Shown piece by piece: positions 1-8,269 of a stretch of DNA of 64,000 nucleotides. Below the pieces are notes generated by a model that had not been told where the DNA came from, did no database searches, and saw nothing but the letters and a program-made list of their open reading frames with translations. Position numbers and translations under genes: made by a program. The stretch is from WHTI01 sp963756365. GTDB taxonomy: Bacteria; Actinomycetota; CADDZG01; WHSQ01. The DNA is taken from positions 1,426,001 through 1,490,000 of the forward strand of contig CAVWNF010000003.1 of the NCBI GenBank assembly GCA_963756365.1, read 5' to 3'. The number at the start of each line of letters is the position of its first letter. Position 1 is the first letter of the stretch.

Positions 1-1
1 C

Positions 2-193
2 GACCTCAAGGAACGGCTCGGAAGGTTGTCATCCCTGTCCCGAAAGAGCGGGACGAGTGCGGAGCGAACGGCGAGCTCAGCCGCCGATCTCAAGGACACG
101 CTCGACAGGTTGGCCGCACGATTCGAGCGCGTGGTGGAGGAGAGCATCGAACTGAACCGGAAGGCCAACGCCTACGAGGAGATCACCCCATGA
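2..193 (+). CDS. C-terminal fragment of an unknown protein (5' truncated)
   Basis: The frame is open from the window edge to a TGA at 191-193, giving the last 63 residues of a protein that starts outside the window. The visible part is rich in Leu, Arg, Lys, Glu and Ala with heptad-like spacing, so a coiled coil or long helix is likely; no family was recognised. Its stop overlaps the ATG of the next gene in an ATGA junction, so the two are probably translationally coupled. The function is unknown. Confidence 0.55.
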   Translation, partial: DLKERLGRLSSLSRKSGTSAERTASSAADLKDTLDRLAARFERVVEESIELNRKANAYEEITP

Positions 194-774
194 GATGGAT
201 CGCTCTCCCCTTGATAGCGGGGCTCTTCATGGCCGGCTCGGGATTCATGGACGCACTAGAGAGGACCACCGACGCGTCGGTCGCTCTTGCCGAGTCCTCT
301 GAAGACGCCCCCCGCACGACAACCGAGGCGCGCGCCGAGGTCGGCTCACTCCCCCGCGTCGCAGACCTGACCAGCCAGCAGGCGGAGGCGTTCGACATCC
401 TTGCCGATGCGCTCGAGACCTCGGCGACGCGCGTTGGTGCCCTCGACGCCTCGGTGGAAGATCAACTTGCCATCCTTGGATCGCTTGTCGATGACATCGA
501 CGAGATCGACCCGTTCGTGACTTGCGTGGCCGAGCGCCTGAGATCTCTGGTCGCGACCTCTGTCCGCGGACCACAGCTGATATCTGCGATCTCGACGGTT
601 CTCTCGGGGGTGGTCCACCAGCAAGACAGGTCGATCCGTCATCTGCGGAGCATCAACCGGAAGCTCACTGCTCTCGGCGTGATAGCGACCGCCACCGACG
701 TTGAACCGCCTCCGCCCCCAGGTGAGCCGCCTTCGCCCGAGCCCGGGTCGCCCGGGGCCGGGTCGCCCTGCTAG
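190..774 (+). CDS. Hypothetical exported or membrane-anchored protein
   Basis: This 194-residue protein starts with a hydrophobic stretch (about residues 3-20) that looks like a signal peptide or N-terminal anchor. A helical Ala/Leu/Asp-rich middle follows, then a Pro/Gly/Ser-rich tail ending in Cys. It is coupled to the preceding partial gene by an ATGA overlap and faces the next gene tail to tail: both stop codons share the palindrome ctag at 771-774. No family was recognised. An envelope-associated role is an inference from the signal-like N terminus and the Pro-rich tail. Confidence 0.6.
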   Translation: MRWIALPLIAGLFMAGSGFMDALERTTDASVALAESSEDAPRTTTEARAEVGSLPRVADLTSQQAEAFDILADALETSATRVGALDASVEDQLAILGSLVDDIDEIDPFVTCVAERLRSLVATSVRGPQLISAISTVLSGVVHQQDRSIRHLRSINRKLTALGVIATATDVEPPPPPGEPPSPEPGSPGAGSPC

Positions 775-1391
775 ATCGGTGGCTGCGGGTCGTACTGGAT
801 CCCCTTCTTGACCTCACGAGCGCGGTCCTCGGAGGCCAACCGAACGATCAGGTGCAGCGCCATGTCGATCCCAGCGGACACGCCCGCGGCCGTGATCACA
901 TCGCCCTCATCAACGAACCGGGCCTCGGGCATCGGTTCGATCGAGGGGTCGATGCCCGAGAGTTCCTCGAACGCGCTCCAGTAGGTCGTCGCCTTCCGGT
1001 TCTTCAACAGTCCCGCATCGGCAAGGACGAGTGCACCGGTGCAAACGCTCGTGGTGAGGGTCGCTCCATCGTGTACCGAACGGATCCACGCCCTGACATC
1101 GTCGTCGCCCAGCTGCGCTCGGGTACCGGACCCACCTGGATAGACGAGTACGTCGATCGCGGGGGCGTCGTCCCACGAATGATCGGCGAGCACCCGCAGT
1201 CCCTTCGCGCAACGGATAGGAACCGAGTTGTCCCTCGCTACCGTGAAGACCTCCACGTGGTCGTCGAACATGTGAGCCCAGTACGCGAGAACCTCCCATG
1301 GCCCAGCGAAGTCGAGTTCCTCGGCACCGTCGAACAACGCGATGCCGATCCTGATCGGCGAGGTTTCGCTGGTTCCCTCGCGGTCACTCAT
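771..1391 (-). CDS. DJ-1/PfpI (GlxA, isonitrile-hydratase-like) family protein
   Basis: The protein has the ThiJ/PfpI fold hallmarks: a YPGGSGT turn near residues 84-90 and a TSVCTGAL nucleophile elbow with Cys117, followed by an LLKNRKATTYWS segment typical of the isonitrile hydratase and AraC-associated subgroup. There is no AraC DNA-binding domain, so it is the stand-alone amidotransferase-like form. I chose the start at 1391 because GGAG lies five bases upstream; an ATG at 1406 has no such site. It overlaps the end of the GNAT gene, suggesting co-transcription. The substrate cannot be told from sequence; hydrolase, glyoxalase or chaperone activities are all known in the family. Confidence 0.8.
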   Translation of the reverse strand: MSDREGTSETSPIRIGIALFDGAEELDFAGPWEVLAYWAHMFDDHVEVFTVARDNSVPIRCAKGLRVLADHSWDDAPAIDVLVYPGGSGTRAQLGDDDVRAWIRSVHDGATLTTSVCTGALVLADAGLLKNRKATTYWSAFEELSGIDPSIEPMPEARFVDEGDVITAAGVSAGIDMALHLIVRLASEDRAREVKKGIQYDPQPPI

Positions 1392-1914
1392 CGTCACTCC
1401 ATTCATCTCTCATGAGTCCCATGTAGACCCAATCGTGGTACTCGCCGTCCTGCCAGACGTGCTGCCTCAATCGTCCCTCTTCGATGAACCCTGCCTTGAG
1501 GTAAGACCTGATGGCGCGCTCGTTGTCGGCATTGACGGTCAGCCACACCCGCCTCATGTTCCGGTAGCGGAACGCGAACCTGAGCAGCAGGCCGACCGCT
1601 TCGCTTCCGAAGCCCTTGCCGAGGTACTCGTCCCCGTGGATGGCGATGCCGAACGAACAGGTCCGCGAGTGCTCGCTGAAGTGATGGAGCCCACAGTCAC
1701 CGATGACCTTCCCGTCGACCTCGATCACGAATGGCATCACAGTCCCGGTCTTGATGAACCCCTCCAACTCGTCCTGCACCTCCTTGCGCGTCCTAGGGGC
1801 AGGAGGATCGTCGTCGGCCAATACCCAGGTTCCGACATCGTTGTAGAACTCGGTCACCAGCTCGTAGTCGTCATCCTTGAGGGCACGGAGCGTGACCCTC
1901 TTGCCTTTAAGCAT
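1384..1914 (-). CDS. GNAT family N-acetyltransferase (RimJ/RimL type)
   Basis: This 176-residue protein matches the RimJ/RimL branch of GNAT acetyltransferases, which transfer acetyl from acetyl-CoA to an amine of a protein or small molecule. The visible marks are an N-terminal LRALKDDDYE segment, a central FGIAIHGDEYLGKGFGSEA stretch that forms the acetyl-CoA pyrophosphate loop, and a C-terminal NERAIRSYLKAGF motif. It overlaps the amidase stop by eight bases upstream and the DJ-1-like gene downstream, so the three appear to be one minus-strand unit. The acceptor substrate is unknown. Confidence 0.85.
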   Translation of the reverse strand: MLKGKRVTLRALKDDDYELVTEFYNDVGTWVLADDDPPAPRTRKEVQDELEGFIKTGTVMPFVIEVDGKVIGDCGLHHFSEHSRTCSFGIAIHGDEYLGKGFGSEAVGLLLRFAFRYRNMRRVWLTVNADNERAIRSYLKAGFIEEGRLRQHVWQDGEYHDWVYMGLMRDEWSDDE

Positions 1915-3325
1915 CTAGATCCCTCTCTGTCGGCACCTGAGTCTCTCCCCCTACGCCCCCGATGGCGGTCGGCCAGCCGACTCTGATCACCTTCTGAAAG
2001 ACGCGCGCGGCGGTCAGGACCGTTTCATCGGTCAGCGCGGTGAACTGCAGACCTACCGGGAGGCCGTGATCGTCGATCCCTGCCGGGACGACCGCGGCGG
2101 GAAGGCCGGTGAGATCCTGCGGGGTCGTGAAGGTCATCACCATGTCTCGGAGTGGGATCGGCTGGCCCCCGATGCTCGAGTTGTCCGGGTCATCGATGAA
2201 CGAGGGGGGTCCCGCGGCGACCGGGGTCACCAGTACATCAGCGTCCTTCAGGAGGACCCTGAACCGGGACCGAAGCCGGTCCCTTTCCATCATCGCAGCG
2301 AGGTAATCGTCGTCGGTGACCGATGCGGACATCTCTAACGCACGTCTGACGCCCGCTGAATAGTCGTCCGAGCGGGACGGGTAGGTACCCAGGAGTTCGG
2401 TATGAACCTCATATCCCTCATGTCGCTGAACGCGCGCGTAAAGATCTCGGATCTCGCTCGCTCCGGGGAACCGCCGCTCGTCGATGGTGGCACCGAGATC
2501 GACCAAGGATCCGAGCGCCGACGCGAAGATCCGAGCGTGGTCGTCCTGAAGCCGTGGGATGTGAAGGTCATCGGCGTGCACCACCCTCATCCCGCGCAGA
2601 TCGTCACGCCAGCGAAGGATCCTGATATCGCCGATCACTGCCAGGGCGAGGCCGCAATCCTCGATCGACCTGGCCAACGGACCCACGTGGTCTAACGACG
2701 GAGCGAGAGGGCAGGCACCCGCTACATCCACGGCTCCGAAACTAGGCTTAACCCCGCTGATCCCACAGAACGCTGCCGGGATGCGGATCGAGCCCCCCGT
2801 ATCGCTGCCGAGGGCTAGCGGAACGAACCCTGCCGCGACCGCCGCCGCAGACCCCCCACTCGAACCACCCGGGATGCGATCGAGTGCCCACGGGTTGCGC
2901 GTGCCCCCACGGCGTTCATGTTGAGTTGTGATCCCCCACGCGAACTCATGTGTGCGCGTGAGCCCGAGGACTATCGCGCCAGCTCTCTTCAGCGCGGCCA
3001 CGGCCGCCGCATCCCGCTCCGCTATCCGTCCTGCGAAGACCTCGGAGCCGAACGTCGTTTCCATGCCGGCGACATCGAACAGCTCTTTCACGGCAACGGG
3101 CACCCCGTGGAGAGGTTTGGACACTCCCCCGCGTGCGATCTCGTTCGACGCCTCGGCCGCTTCCACCAGTGCCTCCGCTTCACGCAACGCGGTGAACGCT
3201 CCGAGGGAAGGATCGATGGTTCCGATCCGCGCAAAGGCAGAACGCACCGCTTCGGTCGGCGATCCGTTCCCACCGGCGTAAGCGTCGAGCAGATCGGTGA
3301 TGCCTAGGGACCACAGTTCCGTCAT
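1907..3325 (-). CDS. Amidase signature family hydrolase
   Basis: The 472-residue product carries the complete amidase signature triad: Lys80 in VAVKELFD, the cis-Ser of GGSSGGS at residues 153-159, and nucleophile Ser179 in DTGGSIR. Members hydrolyse amides to acid plus ammonia (GatA, FAAH, indoleacetamide and aryl-amide hydrolases). There is no GatB or GatC nearby, so a tRNA amidotransferase role is unlikely and a catabolic amidase is preferred. The frame is open upstream to 3520, but the family N terminus begins at the ATG at 3325. It is divergent from adenosine deaminase and heads the amidase-GNAT-DJ-1 unit. Confidence 0.85.
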   Translation of the reverse strand: MTELWSLGITDLLDAYAGGNGSPTEAVRSAFARIGTIDPSLGAFTALREAEALVEAAEASNEIARGGVSKPLHGVPVAVKELFDVAGMETTFGSEVFAGRIAERDAAAVAALKRAGAIVLGLTRTHEFAWGITTQHERRGGTRNPWALDRIPGGSSGGSAAAVAAGFVPLALGSDTGGSIRIPAAFCGISGVKPSFGAVDVAGACPLAPSLDHVGPLARSIEDCGLALAVIGDIRILRWRDDLRGMRVVHADDLHIPRLQDDHARIFASALGSLVDLGATIDERRFPGASEIRDLYARVQRHEGYEVHTELLGTYPSRSDDYSAGVRRALEMSASVTDDDYLAAMMERDRLRSRFRVLLKDADVLVTPVAAGPPSFIDDPDNSSIGGQPIPLRDMVMTFTTPQDLTGLPAAVVPAGIDDHGLPVGLQFTALTDETVLTAARVFQKVIRVGWPTAIGGVGGETQVPTERDLDA

Positions 3326-3407
3326 CCGGGAAGGATACGGAGCGATCGCCTCTTCGTGGGGTTCTCCGGGGGTTCCACCCAGAGGCGCCCTCTGGGATGA
3401 TGCCTGG

Positions 3408-4412
3408 ATGCCGCTAGACGAAGGGGTCCTTGGGCGCCTACCCAAGATCGAGCTCCACGTGCACCTTGAGGGAACGATCTCGGCCGCGACCGCGGCAACG
3501 CTCGCTCGCAACCACGGCATAGACCCCTCGACACTTCCCTTCGGAGCTGGTTACCCGGCGAGGTTCGATTCTTTCCAGCACTTCGTCGATACGTACCTGG
3601 GCGTCTCCGCGCTGCTTAAGACACCCGACGATCTCTCGGAGGTGGCGGCAGCCTTCGCCCGAACTCAGGAAGCGCAGAACATCCTCTACACCGAGGTCAC
3701 GTTCACAGCGCTGACCCATGTGGACAACGGGATGGAACCACGGGCCATGTGGAGTGCACTGAACGACGGCTTCTCAAGTTCCTCTAGCGAGATCAGATTG
3801 ATCATCGATGCCGTTCGCAACATGGGGGCCGAACATGGCCGGAGGACGGTCGAGTTGGTCGAAGACGCGGACGCCGACATCTGCGCCCTCGGACTTACCG
3901 GCATCGAGGGGTCGGTGCCGGAGAGAGACTTCTCGATGCTCACCGAAGGTGCCGACAAGCTTGATCTAGGGCTGACTATCCATGCCGGAGAGACCAAAGG
4001 CCCGGATGTCGTTGCCGCCGCCCTCGATGACCTAGGGGCGCGGCGCATCGGGCACGGCGTCGGATCGATGCCCGATGACGCGTTGGTCGAGAGGCTGATA
4101 GCGGACCAGGTGCCGGTCGAGGTATGTCCAACCTCGAACGTGGTGCTCGGCGTCTATCCGTCGATGGACGAGCACCCGTTCCCAGAGATGTATTCGCGCG
4201 GCATGAACGTAACCGTGAACTCCGACGATCCCCCGTTCTTCTCGACCACCCTGACGGACGAACTCCGGAACGCAGTTCAGATCGCAGGTCTATCGGCCGC
4301 CGATCTCGCCGAACTGCAACGTCGAGCGGCGCGAGCGGCCTTCTGCCCACCCGCAACCCGCGACCGACTTCTTGGACGGATCGACGAGTGGGAGAAGTCG
4401 CTGGAGCGATGA
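3408..4412 (+). CDS. add: Adenosine deaminase
   Basis: The 334-residue protein has the zinc-site and catalytic residues of adenosine/adenine deaminases: HVH (His17, His19), HAGET (His192, Glu195), a following His216, and SDDP (Asp273, Asp274). These residues act in hydrolytic deamination of adenosine to inosine in purine salvage. The conserved N terminus (LPKIELHVHLEGT) sets the start at the ATG at 3408, although the frame is open further upstream and the ribosome binding site is weak. The gene is divergent from the amidase and convergent with the copper-type operon, from which a strong bidirectional hairpin separates it. Confidence 0.9.
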   Translation: MPLDEGVLGRLPKIELHVHLEGTISAATAATLARNHGIDPSTLPFGAGYPARFDSFQHFVDTYLGVSALLKTPDDLSEVAAAFARTQEAQNILYTEVTFTALTHVDNGMEPRAMWSALNDGFSSSSSEIRLIIDAVRNMGAEHGRRTVELVEDADADICALGLTGIEGSVPERDFSMLTEGADKLDLGLTIHAGETKGPDVVAAALDDLGARRIGHGVGSMPDDALVERLIADQVPVEVCPTSNVVLGVYPSMDEHPFPEMYSRGMNVTVNSDDPPFFSTTLTDELRNAVQIAGLSAADLAELQRRAARAAFCPPATRDRLLGRIDEWEKSLER

Positions 4413-4433
4413 CTTCTTGCCGGCCCAAAAAGA

Positions 4434-4459
4434 AAGGGGGCCGGTAGCCCGGCCCCCTT
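4434..4459. terminator. Bidirectional intrinsic terminator
   Basis: An 11-bp GC-rich stem (AAGGGGGCCGG / CCGGCCCCCTT) with a TAGC loop lies between two convergent genes. Read on the minus strand the stem is followed by TTTCTTTTT, a good U-tract, so it should end the ycnI-containing operon efficiently. Read on the plus strand it is followed by TTAACTT and may also stop add transcription. Confidence 0.85.
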
Positions 4460-4474
4460 AACTTCCGGCGCTTC

Positions 4475-5212
4475 CTACTCAGGCTTGGGGGGGCTGCCTC
4501 GATTCTTCATCAACGAGACGATCAGGGCGAGGGCGCCCAGGCCGATCCCGATAGAACCCAACAGCACGCCAGTGTCCGAACCGCTGCTGTCAGCGTCATC
4601 GGCCGCCATCATCTCGCCCATGTGAGCATTCGAATCGGCGAGGCCCTGTTTCACATCGGCGACCTCGTGAGAGGTCTCGGCTAGCAGGCTGAGGGCGCCG
4701 GTGGTCTCGTCACCTTCGGCAGGAAGTGCGACGATGGTTGCCCTCGGCGACGGATTGTCGCTGTCCTCCGCTCCCTGCCAGGTGACGACCTCGCCGTCCT
4801 CGTAGGTCTGGGTTGCGGCGAACTCGATCTCACCCTCTTCATCAGGCACCTTCGCTGAGAAGTTGAACTCCTCGAACTCGCCCGGGCCGATCTTCCCTCC
4901 CGACCACGTCACGACATCGACGACCTCGTCGATCGATGCCCCGAAAGCTTCGATGGGCTCGTCGAGCTTCTTCATCGTCACCTTGCGCTCCCACCCTGCC
5001 TTCGGTTGGAAGCTGACGAAGATGAGGTTCTCGGGAAATGTGACCTCGACCTTGGTGTTGGCGACGTCGCTCTCGTTAGGAACCCGAACGGCGAACTTGA
5101 AGAACGAGCCGGTGGGGGCCTCGTTCGGCTGGATAGTGACGTGCGCAAACGCGGGCACCGCCACGATCATTAGGATCGCAGCCGCGCTGAGCGCGGCTAA
5201 GAACTTACGCAT
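4475..5212 (-). CDS. YcnI/DUF1775 family exported copper-binding protein
   Basis: A signal peptide ends at ...AFA, leaving His24 as the first mature residue followed by VTIQPNEAPTGS, the hallmark of DUF1775 (YcnI) proteins. Bacillus YcnI is known to bind Cu(II) through its N-terminal histidine. The domain runs to about residue 165, then an acidic linker leads to a C-terminal transmembrane helix (about 218-236) and a short basic tail, so the protein is anchored outside the membrane. It is the last gene of a five-gene minus-strand group with copC, which supports copper handling. The exact partner is unknown. Confidence 0.85.
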   Translation of the reverse strand: MRKFLAALSAAAILMIVAVPAFAHVTIQPNEAPTGSFFKFAVRVPNESDVANTKVEVTFPENLIFVSFQPKAGWERKVTMKKLDEPIEAFGASIDEVVDVVTWSGGKIGPGEFEEFNFSAKVPDEEGEIEFAATQTYEDGEVVTWQGAEDSDNPSPRATIVALPAEGDETTGALSLLAETSHEVADVKQGLADSNAHMGEMMAADDADSSGSDTGVLLGSIGIGLGALALIVSLMKNRGSPPKPE

Positions 5213-5245
5213 CTGAACTCCTTCTGATAGTCGGTTACGGACCGA

Positions 5246-5809
5246 TCAGAAGGCGGCTGGCGGACCTCTCGTCGTAAGACACCCAAGTGCGATCCGCGGA
5301 CGCGGGGGCGCAACATCGAGGAACGGATACGGGACTCGAACGGCCGCTCTTTCCGGCAGCGGGAACGCTCGGTTCGCCAGCCTAGCCACCCCCGCGGCAA
5401 CCGCAGCCAGCAGGAGCGTTTCGAGGAGTGCCACGACCACTTGCATCCCGATACCGACCAGCACCGGAGGTTCGAGCAGGACACCGACGACGTCGCCACC
5501 CGAGAACCAGCGCTCAAGGCCCTCGAGGATCACGAAGCCAACGGTTTGGAAGGCGCACAGCAACACTGCCACTCGGGTGCGGTCGAATGCCCCGCCCCCC
5601 TCAGCGCGCCAGTGGTCGATCAGGGATCCGATAGCGACGGCACCCATCCCGATCGCGATGGCCATGGCGATCGTCCACCACCGGTGTCCCGTGTGCTCTA
5701 GAAGTCCGAGCCGCTGATGGGGATCAGGCTCAACGACCAGATAGGCGAACGAGTGAGCCATCACGACGCCGAGCGCCGCGACTCCCCCGATCGTCCATCG
5801 TCGCTCCAT
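5246..5809 (-). CDS. Hypothetical membrane protein of the copper-type operon
   Basis: This 187-residue protein has roughly four hydrophobic segments (about 8-27, 47-66, 81-99 and 115-148) and a Pro/Arg-rich tail. An N-terminal HSFAYLVVEPDPHQR stretch and a central HTGHRWW motif place several histidines near membrane ends, which could bind a metal, but this is inference. No family was recognised. It sits between the YcnI protein and the DUF4399-like protein in the same orientation with short gaps, so it is probably co-transcribed with them. Confidence 0.6.
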   Translation of the reverse strand: MERRWTIGGVAALGVVMAHSFAYLVVEPDPHQRLGLLEHTGHRWWTIAMAIAIGMGAVAIGSLIDHWRAEGGGAFDRTRVAVLLCAFQTVGFVILEGLERWFSGGDVVGVLLEPPVLVGIGMQVVVALLETLLLAAVAAGVARLANRAFPLPERAAVRVPYPFLDVAPPRPRIALGCLTTRGPPAAF

Positions 5810-5825
5810 CAGTTGGATGCTCTCA

Positions 5826-6335
5826 TCACTCGGCTGTGACGTCGATACCGGTGGTTATCTGAGGCTCGTAAGAGTGATGGTCGGGCGAGACGAACTCGGC
5901 CTCGATCAGGTGCTCCCCGGGTTCGAGTTCGATCTCGCTCGCCGCTTCCGACGGCATCGAATAGAGGGTCCCGTCGACGTAGATATGCAGGTGACCAGCA
6001 CCCTCTTCGGTGGTGTTGGGATCGCTGACCAGGGTGCCACCGGCGACATCCACGCTCACCTCGATCTTCTCTCCCGCTGGCACGGTGGCACCCTCGACCG
6101 GTGCCTCGAATGTAAGCGTCACGTCGGGAGCAGGAGGTCTCTCGGAGGAGTCCCCGCCGAGAGTGAACGCCGTGACCCCCAGTCCGATCGCAACCACAAG
6201 CAGAACCACGCTCACCTGAGGCTTCACCGCCTTCTGCAGGAAGAAAACGACGCCTAAGAGTCCCGCGCCGAAGGCGGCGATCAGCAACTCGATGTTGGCG
6301 CCTCCCGCGGAAGCTGCGTGTCCAAGAACGGGCAT
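5826..6335 (-). CDS. Membrane-anchored His-rich DUF4399-like protein
   Basis: Two N-terminal hydrophobic helices (about residues 15-33 and 41-59) are followed by a beta-sandwich-like exported domain with a GHLHIYVDG motif, a LEPGEH turn and a final FVSPDHHSYEPQ segment. Such HLHxxVDG and PGxH motifs resemble DUF4399-type domains, which occur in exported proteins. The clustered His residues suggest a metal site. It lies between copC-side and ycnI-side genes of the same operon, so an extracytoplasmic role in copper binding or delivery is inferred. Confidence 0.6.
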   Translation of the reverse strand: MPVLGHAASAGGANIELLIAAFGAGLLGVVFFLQKAVKPQVSVVLLVVAIGLGVTAFTLGGDSSERPPAPDVTLTFEAPVEGATVPAGEKIEVSVDVAGGTLVSDPNTTEEGAGHLHIYVDGTLYSMPSEAASEIELEPGEHLIEAEFVSPDHHSYEPQITTGIDVTAE

Positions 6336-6356
6336 GATCAGGTCACCTCATGTCTC

Positions 6357-7658
6357 TCAGCCGACCAGCGGCTGGGCTAGCAAAGCAAGGGTCGCGACCG
6401 TGTAGAGGGTCATCAACCCAGTCAGCGCGTACTGGCTCTTGACCGCAGCACCGTGGCTCGGAGCCATGCGAACGGCGGTCCTGTGCGCCGACAAGACTCC
6501 CAGGATATGGCCCCCAACGATGATCGCGATCTCGATGAACCAGACGAGCTTCGGGGACGGAGCGAATCCAGAGAACAACCGGGCGGTACCGAACACGTTC
6601 CAACCGAGTTCGAAAGGATCGGACAACAGCCGGAGCATCGCGGGGACCCCGGTCATGATCAGCGGCGCGTTATGAGCCAGGATGTAGGCAACCCCGATCG
6701 GGATCAGCGACCACCCGAACGCACGTGAGACGGTCATCAATGGTTCCCCCGGGCGCCACCTGCGCGCGGTGGCCGTCGCAATGAGGAATGGCACCAGGAA
6801 GAGACCGGCGAAAACGAGCAGGGCGATCGAGTCCACCACCTGCGAGGACAGAGCATCCAGGCCCGTGGACTTCATGAAGTTCGTCCACCCCACGGTTTCC
6901 CTGATGTTGTCCAGGGTCGTGGACGCTAGTGTCACGAACAGAGCAAGGTAGATCCCGAGGGGGATGGGATCCTCGTCGTCGATCCCGAACAGGGGGCTGC
7001 GGCGATAGATGCCGGTCGTGGAGATCCGGAAGGGTGCGATCCGACCGGCGAAACCGAAGAGGATGCTCAACGGGTCGGTGGTCCGCCACGAGTTTCCGAG
7101 GGTTGCTCGCAAGCTGAATGCGAACAACGAGTACGCAACGACGGCGATGACGATGTAGAGGTCCTCGAAACCGACCCCGGAGATGAGCTCGAACCAGAAC
7201 AAGGCGTAAACGAGGAGGGGACCGAGCCACCACGGAGCTGCCCGCTCGGTCACTTCGACTCCCTCGATCCGGTACCCGTTCTCCAGGGACGCCCACGGAT
7301 CGGCGGCCTCCCATGTTCCATCGATGATCGCCGACAGAAGGACCATCCCGATGATGAGGCCGAGCCAGAACGTAAGGGTCGCGGTAGTGAACCCCTCGTC
7401 GCGTACCACTACCCCACCGACGAGCATCAATGCCAACCCGATGAGTCCCGCCACGCTCAGCGCGGTCCTGATGAGCTTCGCCGTGCCTGGCGAAGCGATG
7501 CGTGTCTCGGTCAGTGTCCTTGGTACGTCGCGAGCGACCGCCCTCACCACGAAGGAGACGGCAACCGTCGCGCCCGCACCCACTAGGTACAGCCAGAGTG
7601 GGATCGGGCTCTCATAAACCTGCCCAACGCCGTGGGCTAGGAGATGAGGGCCTGTCAT
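6357..7658 (-). CDS. Multi-pass membrane protein next to copC (FedB-like?)
   Basis: The 433-residue protein has about eleven to twelve hydrophobic helices. It has Trp/Pro motifs (ADPWASLENG, WRTTDPLSILFG) and conserved-looking histidines near the N terminus (LLAHGVGQ) and C terminus (AYILAHNAP, GGHILGVLSAH). The N terminus resembles a family often auto-annotated as fenitrothion hydrolase FedB; I recall this family but cannot confirm it here. Its stop region overlaps the copC start side by four bases, so the two are coupled. CopC partners are usually CopD permeases; this protein is not an obvious CopD and may be an alternative partner. Confidence 0.65.
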   Translation of the reverse strand: MTGPHLLAHGVGQVYESPIPLWLYLVGAGATVAVSFVVRAVARDVPRTLTETRIASPGTAKLIRTALSVAGLIGLALMLVGGVVVRDEGFTTATLTFWLGLIIGMVLLSAIIDGTWEAADPWASLENGYRIEGVEVTERAAPWWLGPLLVYALFWFELISGVGFEDLYIVIAVVAYSLFAFSLRATLGNSWRTTDPLSILFGFAGRIAPFRISTTGIYRRSPLFGIDDEDPIPLGIYLALFVTLASTTLDNIRETVGWTNFMKSTGLDALSSQVVDSIALLVFAGLFLVPFLIATATARRWRPGEPLMTVSRAFGWSLIPIGVAYILAHNAPLIMTGVPAMLRLLSDPFELGWNVFGTARLFSGFAPSPKLVWFIEIAIIVGGHILGVLSAHRTAVRMAPSHGAAVKSQYALTGLMTLYTVATLALLAQPLVG

Positions 7659-8233
7659 CCGCCTGCTACGCGGCGGGTCACGAACGCGATACCGATCAGA
7701 ACGACAGAGCCGAACAGAGTCGGGACGAGTGGAAACGACGGAGAACCGTCATCAGTGGCCGCGGTCGGGGCAAGGGTCGCCCCAGGGGATGGTCCCGGGT
7801 CTGGCGTTCCGTCGCTGGGGGCCGGTGTCTCCTCGATAGGTTCGGGCGTGCAGTCGAACTCACCCTCGACGGTGAAGGAGAACGTGCCGGTCGTACTATG
7901 CCCATCGACCGACGAGATCGATTCCCACCTGACCTTCCAATCGCCCGGATGGGCCTCAGGAGAGACCTCCGCGATGATGTCGTTGTTACGGACGGATACT
8001 CCGGTCACCGTGTTGCCACATGGGTCCTTGGCCACGATCTTCGAGTCACCCGTCGGGGGTTCGGTGAGCGTCACGCGGATCTCGGGCGGAACCTCGTTCA
8101 GAACGGCGCCCTTCTCTGGCACCGATGTCGTGTAGTCGCCGTGCGCACCTGCAGGCGCGATCGCCACGAGCGACAGCACCGCTCCGATCATGAGGGGGGC
8201 GACCCTCGCTAGGACTCTGTTCATCTGCTTCAT
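7655..8233 (-). CDS. copC: CopC domain exported copper-binding protein
   Basis: After a signal peptide ending ...APAGA, the mature protein starts at His31 (HGDYTTSVPEKG), the usual first Cu(II) ligand of CopC/PcoC. The family C-terminal motif VDGHSTTGTFSFTV, near residue 110, supplies the Asp/His ligands. A Pro/Thr/Ser-rich linker and a C-terminal transmembrane helix follow, so it is a membrane-tethered CopC. The start at 8233 is chosen because GGAGGG lies about five bases upstream; an in-frame ATG at 8269 has none. It is the first gene of the five-gene envelope operon. Confidence 0.88.
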   Translation of the reverse strand: MKQMNRVLARVAPLMIGAVLSLVAIAPAGAHGDYTTSVPEKGAVLNEVPPEIRVTLTEPPTGDSKIVAKDPCGNTVTGVSVRNNDIIAEVSPEAHPGDWKVRWESISSVDGHSTTGTFSFTVEGEFDCTPEPIEETPAPSDGTPDPGPSPGATLAPTAATDDGSPSFPLVPTLFGSVVLIGIAFVTRRVAGG

Positions 8234-8269
8234 CGATCCCTCCGTCAATGGCCCTCGATCATCGGGCAC

